Origin: DUVY01 sp036562755
Lineage (GTDB): Bacteria > Bacillota > Clostridia > Christensenellales > DUVY01
Direction: 5' to 3'
DNA length: 31,487 bases
NCBI GenBank assembly: GCA_036562755.1
Contig: DATCJN010000054.1
Coordinates: forward strand, 1 to 31,487
The translations under genes and the position numbers were made by a program. The notes beneath the pieces were generated by a model. The model saw only the letters and a list, made by a program, of their open reading frames with translations. It searched no databases and was not told where the DNA came from. This document shows, piece after piece, positions 7,168 through 15,183 of this stretch; position 1 is the first letter of the stretch, and each line of letters begins with the position of its first letter.

Positions 7168-8379
7168 CTACCCCCATATAAAGTTGCCCGTGCATACAAC
7201 AAGCAATAGCATTATAAAATACATAAAAGCCACGCTTAATATTATTGCGATAAGCATGTTCAGGCTCTTTGCCGCGCCGCTTACAAAATCCGAAAATCCT
7301 TGAGGGGCTAAAGGTTCCAATATGGCCGCCGTAAGTTTTAAGGTCAATATCATAATCGCTATTTTAATTACAGGCGCAAGCACTGTGGCCGCCAATAAAA
7401 ATAAACCTGCTACGCCTACCGCGTTTTTTATAAGCACGCTTCCCGCCATTATTAAATTAAAGCCGTCGGATAAATATCCGCCAATGATAGGAATATAATG
7501 GCTAATAGCGAATTTTGCGGTTCTGATTGAGACTCCGTCGTGAACTGAGGCCGTTATTCCTTGTATGGACATAAATGCAGAAAAAACGGTAAATATTATA
7601 CCTATAAGCCATTTAGAAAGACTTGATGCAAAGGCGCTAAATTTTTTTAATTTTATGGCGGACGATATATTGCCTACAATATTAAATACGTAACTGAATA
7701 TAAATAACGGCAATATGATATTTACCATTATCCTAATAATTACAACGGACAATACGCTCACCATAGGCTGATAAACGGCTACAGAGGTTGTCCCGCCTAT
7801 CGCAGTCAAAACGCCCAAGAGTATAGGAAAGATAAGAGCAATCTGGTCTTGCATTGATTCCACTGTCTTTTTAGTTAGCGTTATTAAATAAAACACCGCT
7901 CCGGTAACAGATAAGATAACTACGCCGTAACAAGCGAAAAATATGATTTTACCGGCGCCTTTATCGGACGAATTGAACTGTAGATTAGATATAATTGAGC
8001 ATAACGCCGAAATTCCCACTACTGTTGCCAAAATAGGCAAAAACGCGGTTATATCGCCCAGCAAAATATAAAAAATCGCGCTAAATATATCTTTTGATTC
8101 GTAATTACCGTTTAGCAATTGTTTTACTCTGTCAAGAAAACTTGATTTTCCAAAAATCTGTTTTTGGTTATTATCCAAAGAATTTATTAGCTGTTCTATG
8201 TCCCAAAAATCCATGTTGTTAAGTTGGTTTTCTATAGAATCCTGAAGTTTTTGTTTTGCCTCTTCTTCGGTCATATCTTTTGACAAAACAATAAAAGGCC
8301 GTATGCTTGTCCCAATAAGCAATAAAAATAAAATAATTATTATAAAAATCTTTAATTTTGGTATATTTTTTGTTTTCAT
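7168..8379 (-). CDS. spoIIIAE: Stage III sporulation protein AE
   Basis: Polytopic membrane protein of the mother-cell SpoIIIA secretion complex. A cleavable-looking N-terminal signal or membrane helix (KLKIFIIIILFLLLIG) is followed by a soluble helical stretch of about 80 residues containing FWDIEQLINSLDN. Six to eight hydrophobic segments follow. GYLSDGFNLIMAGS and ILEPLAPQGFSDFVSGAAKS are recognisable family stretches. The 403 residues compare with 399 in B. subtilis. It starts four bases after spoIIIAD. Confidence 0.93.
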   Translation of the reverse strand: MKTKNIPKLKIFIIIILFLLLIGTSIRPFIVLSKDMTEEEAKQKLQDSIENQLNNMDFWDIEQLINSLDNNQKQIFGKSSFLDRVKQLLNGNYESKDIFSAIFYILLGDITAFLPILATVVGISALCSIISNLQFNSSDKGAGKIIFFACYGVVILSVTGAVFYLITLTKKTVESMQDQIALIFPILLGVLTAIGGTTSVAVYQPMVSVLSVVIIRIMVNIILPLFIFSYVFNIVGNISSAIKLKKFSAFASSLSKWLIGIIFTVFSAFMSIQGITASVHDGVSIRTAKFAISHYIPIIGGYLSDGFNLIMAGSVLIKNAVGVAGLFLLAATVLAPVIKIAIMILTLKLTAAILEPLAPQGFSDFVSGAAKSLNMLIAIILSVAFMYFIMLLLVVCTGNFIWG

Positions 8380-8382
8380 TCT

Positions 8383-8769
8383 TTATGGCAATATGGAGAT
8401 GATTAGTTCTATTAAAGCTATAATTATAGGCAGGCTTAAGAACATAATTATCACCTTTCCTCCAAACAACACCTTGTCCGACATGCTTTTGGCGCCCATG
8501 TCCTCGCAAATGCCTGCCGCAAATTCGGTTAAATAGCCTACGCCTATTATCTTTAGCACGCTAGCTATTATGGACGTATCTAGCCCTGTTTTTTGAGCTA
8601 GTCCATTTATTGTTGATATTATCTCTATCAGCATATCGACTACCATCATAAAAACGATAATCGACGCTGCCAATAATACAAGATAAGCTATTTCCGGCTT
8701 GTTTTCTTTTAGCAACGAATACACAACCGCCGAAGTTAAGCCTATCGCGATAATCTTGATTAGATCCAT
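8383..8769 (-). CDS. spoIIIAD: Stage III sporulation protein AD
   Basis: Small membrane protein of the SpoIIIA complex, 128 residues, with four predicted membrane segments. Its first 60 residues (IIAIGLTSAVVYSLLKE, PEIAYLVLLAASIIVF) mirror SpoIIIAC, as expected for this pair. The second half has the conserved IGVGYLTEFAAGICEDMGA and a final hydrophobic helix. It overlaps spoIIIAC by ten bases. B. subtilis SpoIIIAD has 133 residues. Confidence 0.93.
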   Translation of the reverse strand: MDLIKIIAIGLTSAVVYSLLKENKPEIAYLVLLAASIIVFMMVVDMLIEIISTINGLAQKTGLDTSIIASVLKIIGVGYLTEFAAGICEDMGAKSMSDKVLFGGKVIIMFLSLPIIIALIELIISILP

Positions 8770-8987
8770 TCAATCTTAAATACCCTGTATAGATGAAATA
8801 GCTGTTTTACCGCGTCAAATAATTGGCTTATCATATTAACGACCATAAGCAGCACGACCACAAGCCCCGCTAAAGTTACCAATGTGGCTATCTCGTCTTT
8901 GTCGGCTTTTTTTAGAATTTGGGTAACCACCGCGGTTAAGATTCCTATGGCCGCTATTCTAAAAATAATTTCAACCCCTGCTTGCAT
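8760..8987 (-). CDS. spoIIIAC: Stage III sporulation protein AC
   Basis: Very small membrane protein of the SpoIIIA complex with two hydrophobic helices (RIAAIGILTAVVTQIL and LVTLAGLVVVLLMVV) separated by KKADKDEIAT. At 75 residues it is a little longer than the 68 of B. subtilis, with an added aromatic/basic C-terminus (HLYRVFKIEW) that overlaps the spoIIIAD start by ten bases. Position between AB and AD fixes the identity. Confidence 0.92.
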   Translation of the reverse strand: MQAGVEIIFRIAAIGILTAVVTQILKKADKDEIATLVTLAGLVVVLLMVVNMISQLFDAVKQLFHLYRVFKIEWI

Positions 8988-9008
8988 TACTATATCCTTT
9001 TGGGTTTT

Positions 9009-9515
9009 TTATAAAATCACTATCCCGGCTGTTAATCCTCCCAAAACTCCCAGTTTTAAAAACAATCCGCCGTATTTTTTTGATTCTTCTATCGCCTGCT
9101 GCCGCTTTATTAGCAACGCCTCTTTTACGCTCAGTATTCCTCCTCTTTGGGTTTGAGAGTCGCTTTTTCCTAAATGATTCAACAACCTTATAAAAAGCGA
9201 GTATTCATCCTCCGTAAATAAGCCTTTTGTTATTTTTTCTCTTAAAGTTTCTATTTCAACATTTGCGTTGTTTTCTATTAAATCAATATAATCTGTCAGC
9301 GCGACTTTGAGTTCGGTGTAATTGTTTAAGCGGGTTTTTAGCATTTCTTTTAAGGCTGGCTGGAAGTATGTTATATCGTTAACTAAGCTATCGCAAAACA
9401 GGATAGTTTCGTTTAACAGTCTCTCGCGTCTTTTATATCTGCTGCTGGATTTGTAACCTAAATACGCTCCGCATCCCGTCATTAATAAAAACCCCATCAA
9501 TTTTACGAACCACAT
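9009..9515 (-). CDS. spoIIIAB: Stage III sporulation protein AB
   Basis: Membrane-bound helical protein of the SpoIIIA complex. Its cytosolic region resembles type II secretion protein GspF, and in B. subtilis it works with the SpoIIIAA ATPase. A membrane helix at residues 3-22, the basic KSSSRYKRRERLL, a long helical cytosolic domain with NHLGKSDSQTQRGGI and a final helix (LFLKLGVLGGLTAGIVIL) are visible. The 168 residues match the 171 of B. subtilis. It lies nine bases after spoIIIAA. Confidence 0.93.
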   Translation of the reverse strand: MWFVKLMGFLLMTGCGAYLGYKSSSRYKRRERLLNETILFCDSLVNDITYFQPALKEMLKTRLNNYTELKVALTDYIDLIENNANVEIETLREKITKGLFTEDEYSLFIRLLNHLGKSDSQTQRGGILSVKEALLIKRQQAIEESKKYGGLFLKLGVLGGLTAGIVIL

Positions 9516-9524
9516 AGGGATTCC

Positions 9525-10442
9525 TTATGGTATATAAATATTATTAAAGTGATAATCATATACGCCTTCGTATGTGCCGGGGCCTCTACGATTAGATAAA
9601 ACAACAAACCTTTCAAATAATTTATTTCTGATAATGTCCTCAAAGCCTGGTTTATTAAATAGATCATTTAAGTCAAAGGCGTGCGCGGAAGCTATTATTT
9701 TAACTCCGCAACTGGTTGCGTATTTGACCGCGTCGATATCGCTTTGGTTGGCGAGCTCGTCCGTTATTATTACATCGGGTCTCATCGCTCTTATACCTTG
9801 CTCGAAGCCGTATCTTTTGGTGCAGTTGCTGATAACATCTGTAAATTCGCCTACATTTAATTGAGGCATGCCGTTGTAACAAGAAGCAATCTCGTATCTT
9901 TCGTCTATTATTAGAGTGTTCCTTATGCTATCTCCTTGAGATAACAGCCTTGCGATGTCCCGCAAAAATGTGGTTTTACCGCAACCCGGAGGCGATATAA
10001 TTAATGTATTATATAGCTCATCTTGAGCTATGAAGTTATACGCCGTCAAAGCGCAGTCATAAACCTCATGTGGTATTCTGATAATTAGCGATGTAAAATT
10101 TTTTACGCTAACTATTTTTTGGTCTTCTATTACTAATTCGCCGCATATGCCTATCCTTATACCGCCTGAGACGGTTATGAAGGATTGCTGCAACTGGTTT
10201 GTAACGGCATACATAGAATATTCGGCCGCTCTATAAATAATAGCCTCAAGCATTTTTTTGTCCGTTATTATGCTGCCGTCGTTAATGCCGCCTATTCCTT
10301 CCGGATTTAAAAAATAATATTTTCCGCCGTAGTTAACGCATATAGGTAATTGGCTTCTTATGCGTATTTCATAAACATAGTCGTAATTTAATTTGTTTTT
10401 TAAAATATCCACCAAAAATTCGGGCAAAAATTTCTCGATCAT
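9525..10442 (-). CDS. spoIIIAA: Stage III sporulation ATPase SpoIIIAA
   Basis: Soluble ATPase of the secretion-NTPase type that powers or assembles the SpoIIIA channel. The 305-residue protein has a Walker A loop (SPPGCGKTTFLRD, about residue 150), a Walker B strand (RPDVIITDE, about 220) and a following GVKIIASAHA motif. The N-terminal region (EIRIRSQLPICVNYGGKYYF; later GIRIGICGELV) is typical of the family. It is first in the operon, with AGGA six bases ahead of the ATG. A sigma-E-like promoter is proposed at 10473-10500. Confidence 0.95.
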   Translation of the reverse strand: MIEKFLPEFLVDILKNKLNYDYVYEIRIRSQLPICVNYGGKYYFLNPEGIGGINDGSIITDKKMLEAIIYRAAEYSMYAVTNQLQQSFITVSGGIRIGICGELVIEDQKIVSVKNFTSLIIRIPHEVYDCALTAYNFIAQDELYNTLIISPPGCGKTTFLRDIARLLSQGDSIRNTLIIDERYEIASCYNGMPQLNVGEFTDVISNCTKRYGFEQGIRAMRPDVIITDELANQSDIDAVKYATSCGVKIIASAHAFDLNDLFNKPGFEDIIRNKLFERFVVLSNRRGPGTYEGVYDYHFNNIYIP

Positions 10443-10472
10443 AACTTGTCCTATATTCTTAATCTCTAAATA

Positions 10473-10500
10473 TAGATATTAAATTGCTTATTAAAATATG
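10473..10500 (-). promoter_or_regulatory. Possible sigma-E promoter of spoIIIA
   Basis: The spoIIIA operon is transcribed by mother-cell sigma-E in Bacillus and Clostridium. On the minus strand CATATT (10495-10500) agrees with the sigma-E -35, and the 14-base spacer is right. The -10 candidate AATATCTA (10473-10480) keeps only the central ATA of the consensus. No good sigma-A pair is seen here. The call rests mainly on position and spacing. Confidence 0.3.
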
Positions 10501-10507
10501 TTAGAAT

Positions 10508-10545
10508 AAAAAAACAACTTCAAAATAAATTTGAAGTTGTTTTTA
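10508..10545 (-). terminator. Intrinsic terminator of the pepP-efp operon
   Basis: A perfect 10-bp stem (10515-10524 with 10530-10539, extendable through flanking A/T pairs) with a five-base loop is followed on the minus strand by a run of seven T. It closes the pepP-efp-flavin-reductase-like unit and insulates spoIIIAA. The T-run on the other side would let it work in both directions. Confidence 0.85.
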
Positions 10546-10570
10546 AAATCATATATTAAATTTTTTTAGG

Positions 10571-10855
10571 TTATTCAATAATTCTTTCAGGTTTTAAGAC
10601 CGCGACAGCGGTTGCGTTTCCTTCGCCTGTAATAAGATTTTTGGGCGAATGGATATTAAACATAAAACCGTCTTGAGAATATTTTTTGTCAAGGCCTTGC
10701 GCGTAATCTTTATCGCAAGCCATATTCACCACTCGGCCTATAATCAAAGCGTTTATACCCGCGCCTGAGATATCTATTATTTTTTCGGCAACGCATTCAA
10801 AAGACAAAAAACTTTCCGCTATCCTTGGGCAGCTGACAACTGTCGCAATTTTCAA
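10571..10855 (-). CDS. Flavin-reductase-like protein, C-terminal half only
   Basis: The 94 residues resemble the second half of flavoredoxin-type flavin reductases: CPRIAESFLSFECVAEKI, a hydrophobic ALIIGRVVNMACDKDYA strand pair, then DGFMFNIHSP and a closing AVLKPERI. The N-terminal FMN-binding half, usually another 80-90 residues, is missing. Only 24 bases separate this gene from efp, so it is not just out of frame upstream. It still has its own signals, a TTG start with GAGGGGG eight bases ahead, which suggests it is translated. It may be a remnant after a deletion or a shortened protein. The family assignment is from memory of conserved spacing and is moderate. Confidence 0.5.
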   Translation of the reverse strand: MKIATVVSCPRIAESFLSFECVAEKIIDISGAGINALIIGRVVNMACDKDYAQGLDKKYSQDGFMFNIHSPKNLITGEGNATAVAVLKPERIIE

Positions 10856-10879
10856 TACGGTTTCCCCCTCAATTATTCT

Positions 10880-11443
10880 TTATTTATTAATGCGTTCCAT
10901 ATAGCTGCCGTCTCTGGTATCTACGCGAATAATATCGCCTTGGTTGATAAACAAAGGCACCATAAGCGTATAACCGGTTTCTAGCGTAGCGGGTTTGTTG
11001 CCTGCTTTTGCAGTGTCGCCTTGGATACCGGGCTCGGTAAAAGTAACTTCCAGTTCTACAAAGTTAGGCGGAACTACAGAGAAAGGCTGGCCCTTATAGA
11101 ATTGAATGGTAACTACTGTTTCTTCTTTAATAAAGTTTAGCGCTTCATCAACCATATCGCGATTCAAAGGAAGCTGTTCGTAAGTTTCCATATCCATAAA
11201 ATAATACAATTCGCCGTCGCTGTAAGAATATTGCATTTCCTTGCGCTCGATAACGGCTACAGGGAATTTGTCCGTCGGGCTGAATGTTGTTTCGATTACT
11301 TGGCCGGTAATAACATTCTTAAGCTTCGTTCTGACAAACGCCGAGCCTTTGCCGGGTTTTACGTGTTGGAAATCAACAACGACATATACCTTGCCGTCCA
11401 TTTCAAAAGTAGTGCCCTTGCGAAAATCTCCCGCAGATATCAT
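10880..11443 (-). CDS. efp: Translation elongation factor P
   Basis: Binds stalled ribosomes between the P and E sites and relieves arrest at polyproline stretches. The 187-residue protein has the KOW-like domain I with the loop HVKPGKGSAFVRTK, whose tip Lys (residue 32) is the position modified in E. coli and B. subtilis EF-P. OB domains II and III follow, ending in GDIIRVDTRDGSYMER. The length is standard. GGAGG stands seven bases ahead of the ATG. Its position after pepP and before spoIIIA is conserved in Firmicutes. Confidence 0.97.
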   Translation of the reverse strand: MISAGDFRKGTTFEMDGKVYVVVDFQHVKPGKGSAFVRTKLKNVITGQVIETTFSPTDKFPVAVIERKEMQYSYSDGELYYFMDMETYEQLPLNRDMVDEALNFIKEETVVTIQFYKGQPFSVVPPNFVELEVTFTEPGIQGDTAKAGNKPATLETGYTLMVPLFINQGDIIRVDTRDGSYMERINK

Positions 11444-11459
11444 AAAATTAAAGTCCTCC

Positions 11460-12512
11460 TTAAAGTTTTAGATTCTTAGAAAAGTGGGTTAAATTCTCTA
11501 CTCCGTCGTTTTTTATAACTACCATGTCTTCTATTCTGACGCCGCCCAAGCCCTGAACATAGATTCCCGGCTCAATAGTAACAACCATATTTTCTTTCAA
11601 TACGGCGGTCGAGCCTATCGCAAGGCGCGGATTCTCATGAATATAAAGACCTACGGCATGTCCCAGTCCGTGTCCAAAGTCGTTTCCATATCCGTTGGCA
11701 GTTATATATTCTCGGGCAAAAGAATCTGCTTCATGTCCCGTCATACCTGCTTTTATGCTTGAAAGCGCGTATTCTTGCGCTTTTTTAACTATATCATATA
11801 TTTCAACCAATTTTTTGTCGGGCTCGCCCAATGTAAATGTGCGAGTCATGTCCGAGCAATAGCCTTTATATTTGCAGCCTATATCCAACGTAATAAGGTC
11901 GTCTTTTTCCAAGCGGTAATCGGTGTATGAGTGGTGCGGCTTGGAAGTGTTGACTCCCATTGCGATTATGGGCTCAAAACTTAAGCCGTCTGCTCCGTTA
12001 AGATACATATTATAAATAATCTCGGCGCAAACATCGCGTTCGCTCATCTTTGGCTTTAGGCGTTCCAATGTCGCTTCCAGCGCCTTTTCCGTAATCTCTT
12101 GAGCTTTTTTTATAAAATCTATTTCTTCTTGAGTTTTTATCATTCTGCAAGCTTCGATTTTGTCCGAGCCAGGTAAAAACTCAAAGCCTTTTAAGTTTTC
12201 GGATAATTCTAAAAATTGAGCGTGGGTTAAATATTTATCCTCAATAGCTACAGTTTTAACTTTTAAATCGCTTAAAATATTCTTCACTGTGCTATAAAAC
12301 TCAGAAAATTTAACAAATCTTAAATCCCAATTAGGCAAAGCTTCAATCGCAGTGTATTGATATCTAAAATCTGTTATATAAAACTTTTGGTTAGGAGTTA
12401 AAATAACTCCGCCAAAAGATGTTTCCAAACCGGAAAAATATAATCTGTTTTCGGGGTTTATTATTAAATAACTTTCAACAGAGTCACTAAACAGTTCGGT
12501 AATATTTCGCAT
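11460..12512 (-). CDS. pepP: Xaa-Pro aminopeptidase (M24 family)
   Basis: Metallopeptidase removing N-terminal residues before proline. The C-terminal pita-bread domain shows all five metal ligands in order: Asp in ITLDIGCKYKG, Asp in CSDMTRTF, His in FGHGLGHAVG, Glu in TIEPGIY and Glu in GVRIEDMV. The N-terminal creatinase-like domain covers about residues 1-125. The 350 residues match the short clostridial form (YqhT in B. subtilis, 353). It is first in an operon with efp. GAGGTG stands ahead of the ATG. PepP and PepQ types are not fully separable by sequence; the efp linkage favours the YqhT type. Confidence 0.9.
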   Translation of the reverse strand: MRNITELFSDSVESYLIINPENRLYFSGLETSFGGVILTPNQKFYITDFRYQYTAIEALPNWDLRFVKFSEFYSTVKNILSDLKVKTVAIEDKYLTHAQFLELSENLKGFEFLPGSDKIEACRMIKTQEEIDFIKKAQEITEKALEATLERLKPKMSERDVCAEIIYNMYLNGADGLSFEPIIAMGVNTSKPHHSYTDYRLEKDDLITLDIGCKYKGYCSDMTRTFTLGEPDKKLVEIYDIVKKAQEYALSSIKAGMTGHEADSFAREYITANGYGNDFGHGLGHAVGLYIHENPRLAIGSTAVLKENMVVTIEPGIYVQGLGGVRIEDMVVIKNDGVENLTHFSKNLKL

Positions 12513-12532
12513 TTTTCACCTCTGATTTTTCT

Positions 12533-12538
12533 ATTTTA
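12533..12538 (-). promoter_or_regulatory. Extended -10 promoter of pepP-efp
   Basis: In the short gap between the endonuclease IV-like gene and pepP the minus strand reads TATGATAAAAT, a TAAAAT -10 with a TGA just before it. At 17 bases upstream only a poor -35 (TTTATT) is found, as is common for extended -10 promoters. It would separate pepP-efp from the rimP-nusA operon. Confidence 0.45.
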
Positions 12539-12553
12539 TCATAATCTAGACTA

Positions 12554-13414
12554 TTAATAAAATAGTTTTTCATATGTTTGCTTCATCGCTAAGGCGTCTT
12601 CCGCCATATTGTCCGTTGATTCGCATATAATTACGGGCGACATTTTATATTCATACAATACTTCGGCTAGCGGTTCAAAGTCCGGCCCATAAATTAGGCT
12701 TTCGGCATCTGAAAAGTTGAGATGATGAATTTCGCCCGCGTTGCCGTATTTAATTTTTGAAAAATGAATATGTATATACTTAGCTTTTTCTTCTTTTAAA
12801 GTATCAAACACTATATCAATAACTCGCTTAAAATCGTCTTTTGTCTTTAATCTGCCTTGCATATATGAGTTAATATGCCCAAAGTCAAGACAAGGTATCA
12901 ACATGGGATGCATCTTGCAAAGAGCGCTTATTTCTTCTACCGTGCCTATCTGGCTGTATTTTCCCATCGTTTCGGGACATAATATTAAAGAATCAAGCCC
13001 CTTTTCCTGTAAGATGTTAAGCAGCTGTTCTATTCTTTTATGAATTCTTATTATTGCGTCTTCTCTGGGCGCTCCCGATAATGTGCCGCTATGCATAACG
13101 CACCTTGTTCCGCCCATGATTTTTAACTTTTCCAGCGACTTAATAACCCAATTAAAAGAATTAAGCGCTTTGTCATCGTCTTCTGTGGCTAGGTTGATAT
13201 AATAAGGCGCGTGCACGCTTATTTCTATTCCATTCTCTTTCATCTCGCGCCCGATAGTCTTGGCGGTGTCATCGGACATTTTGACGCCGCGGCCGAAAGA
13301 GTATTCATAGGCATTTAATCCTAGTTCTTTTAGCCACTTGGGCGCTTCAAATGTATGCTTAAACCCTGCGTCATAAAAACTTTTGGAATTACCCGCGGGA
13401 CCAAATCTTATCAT
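12554..13414 (-). CDS. Endonuclease IV-like TIM-barrel protein
   Basis: Member of the AP endonuclease 2 / xylose-isomerase-like TIM barrel superfamily, 286 residues. Metal-ligand positions of endonuclease IV are recognisable in order: His in SVHAPYYINL, His in CVMHSGT, Glu in CPETMGK, Asp and His in CLDFGHINS, His in YIHIHFSK, His in GEIHHLNF and Glu in ICESTD. Compared with E. coli Nfo the second barrel half is divergent: the usual VHLNDSK and DRH stretches read IHIHFSK and EIHH. A role in cutting abasic sites is therefore likely but not certain, and another phospho- or sugar-directed activity is possible. It follows ribF with no gap and is probably the last gene of the rimP operon. Confidence 0.75.
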   Translation of the reverse strand: MIRFGPAGNSKSFYDAGFKHTFEAPKWLKELGLNAYEYSFGRGVKMSDDTAKTIGREMKENGIEISVHAPYYINLATEDDDKALNSFNWVIKSLEKLKIMGGTRCVMHSGTLSGAPREDAIIRIHKRIEQLLNILQEKGLDSLILCPETMGKYSQIGTVEEISALCKMHPMLIPCLDFGHINSYMQGRLKTKDDFKRVIDIVFDTLKEEKAKYIHIHFSKIKYGNAGEIHHLNFSDAESLIYGPDFEPLAEVLYEYKMSPVIICESTDNMAEDALAMKQTYEKLFY

Positions 13415-14332
13415 TTATTTATCTCCTAAAAAAACATACTCTTGCGCGGCTTTAATGTCGCGGTTTAATTGTTCTTTTAATTGATCGTCGTTTTCAAATC
13501 TTTTTAAAGGTCTTAGCAAATCATAAAATTCTATTTTTATGTCTCGATTATAAAGATTTTCTGCAAAATCCAAAATATGCGTTTCTATGCTTTCGCGATT
13601 ATCCGAAAAGGTCGGTCTGCCGCCTACCTTGGTTATAGACAAGTAGCTTGTATCGCCCATAATAGTCTTTGTAATATATACGGCTTGAAGGGGCTTTACC
13701 TTATCTGCCTGAAATTCTAAATTGACGGTCGGATATCCCAATAATCTTCCGTAACCGTTGCCTCTTGCGACTCTGCCTGTTATGTAAAATGGCTCGCCTA
13801 ATAATTTATTGGCTTTATTTATTTTACCCTCTTCAATTAGTTTTCTGATATTGGAGCTAGATATTTTAGAACCGTCCTGCTGAACAAAATCTAAAGCTTC
13901 AAATTTAATGTTATGTTTTTCAAAAAACTCTTTTAAAAACTCTATGTTCCCTAAACCGTCCTTTCCAAAACGATAATCCAGACCGCAAACGGCGTATTTT
14001 ATGTTGTAAGCGTCAATTAGTTCGTTCGCATAGATAATTCTATCCTTTTGCTTGAAGTTATGGTCAAACTCCTGATGAATAACAAGATCGACGCCTAATT
14101 TTTCAAATTTTTCCAAGCGCTCTTCAAAGGTAAAAATAAGTTTTTGCTCGCTTCCTAAGGTATTAAAAGGATTATTTGAATAAGTTATTACAGCGCTTTT
14201 TAATCCATTAGATTTCGCGTATTCTATCGCTTTATTAATGACCGCTCTATGCCCTATATGGACGCTGTCAAAAAAACCCAGGGCGACCGCGATATCGCTA
14301 TTTATCTGTTGTCCGAATTTTTTGGTGTTCAT
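13415..14332 (-). CDS. ribF: Bifunctional riboflavin kinase/FAD synthetase
   Basis: Makes FMN and then FAD. The N-terminal nucleotidyltransferase domain (about 1-160) has the HxGH-type motif GFFDSVHIGHRAVI and the later SSSNIRKLIEEG. The C-terminal riboflavin kinase domain (about 175-300) has GRVARGNGYGRLLGYPTVNL with the Mg-binding Thr/Asn pair, VGGRPTF and ESIETHILDF. The length, 305, is normal. It overlaps truB by four bases (ATGA) and directly abuts the endonuclease IV-like gene. truB-ribF is a conserved pair after rbfA. Confidence 0.96.
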   Translation of the reverse strand: MNTKKFGQQINSDIAVALGFFDSVHIGHRAVINKAIEYAKSNGLKSAVITYSNNPFNTLGSEQKLIFTFEERLEKFEKLGVDLVIHQEFDHNFKQKDRIIYANELIDAYNIKYAVCGLDYRFGKDGLGNIEFLKEFFEKHNIKFEALDFVQQDGSKISSSNIRKLIEEGKINKANKLLGEPFYITGRVARGNGYGRLLGYPTVNLEFQADKVKPLQAVYITKTIMGDTSYLSITKVGGRPTFSDNRESIETHILDFAENLYNRDIKIEFYDLLRPLKRFENDDQLKEQLNRDIKAAQEYVFLGDK

Positions 14333-15183
14333 TTTAAAATTACATCTAATTTATATAAATTTTCTTTAGTTTTTTGTCCGATTCCGATTAACTCGTCATT
14401 ATAATAAAAAGCCAAGTTACTTGAGCTTTCTGAAAATGTTTTTGCTCTAAAATAAGCGCCGTTTACTGCTAGAGTATAATTTTTTTCGTTTTCAATTATA
14501 CATTTAATATAATCTTTCAAGACTTCTTGACAGCTTATTATTTTAAAATCTTGTTCAAGTTCTTGTAAAGAACATGAGTCCTGTATATTAAAAATACCCG
14601 ATGCTTGTCTAATAAGGCAAGTCATGGTGGCGCATGTATCTAGCTTATAAGCAATATCTCTGCAAATGCTTCTTATATATGTCCCGCCCGAACATGAAAT
14701 ATCAAATACAAACTCGTTGCCGCCTATTTCTTGAACTGTTATATCGTATATTTTAACTATGGACGGCTTTAGCTCCACATCCTGTCCGCTTCTGGCCAGT
14801 TCATATGCTCTTTGGCCATTAATTCGTTTTGCGCTAAACTTTGGAGGCAGTTGAGATATAATTCCAATAAATTCAGGTAAAATTTGGTTAATTTGATCCA
14901 GGGTTACTCTTTTATTGTCGGTATTTATTAAATATCCGTCTAAATCAAATGTATCGGTTTCTATGCCGAATTTAAAAATCGCTCGATACTTTTTTTCACG
15001 GTCAATTAAATAATCAAATAATTTAGTCGCCCTGCCCAGCGCTATAGGCAATACTCCGCAAGCGAAAGGATCCAACGTGCCCATGTGTCCGCATTTTTTC
15101 GCGCCGCTTATTTTTTTTATGATTGAAACAGCTTGCGCTGACGACATTTTAGGCGGCTTTAAAAAATTAACAAACCCTGTCAT
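14329..15183 (-). CDS. truB: tRNA pseudouridine(55) synthase
   Basis: Converts U55 in the T-loop of tRNAs to pseudouridine. The catalytic Asp is in the motif HMGTLDPFACGVLP. SGGTYIRSICRDI and LIRQASGIF are further family blocks, and a short PUA-like C-terminus follows. I prefer the ATG at 15183 (MTGFVNFLKPPK), where homologues begin, to the TTG three codons upstream. Either way the start lies inside the nrnA end, by 17 or 26 bases, so the genes are coupled. About 284 residues, a standard length. Confidence 0.95.
   Translation of the reverse strand: MTGFVNFLKPPKMSSAQAVSIIKKISGAKKCGHMGTLDPFACGVLPIALGRATKLFDYLIDREKKYRAIFKFGIETDTFDLDGYLINTDNKRVTLDQINQILPEFIGIISQLPPKFSAKRINGQRAYELARSGQDVELKPSIVKIYDITVQEIGGNEFVFDISCSGGTYIRSICRDIAYKLDTCATMTCLIRQASGIFNIQDSCSLQELEQDFKIISCQEVLKDYIKCIIENEKNYTLAVNGAYFRAKTFSESSSNLAFYYNDELIGIGQKTKENLYKLDVILK

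Noticed and set aside
8219..8773. Two extra minus-strand frames (8219-8509 and 8561-8773) over spoIIIAD/AE
   Set aside because: Out of frame with the conserved spoIIIAD and spoIIIAE, which fill the same bases.
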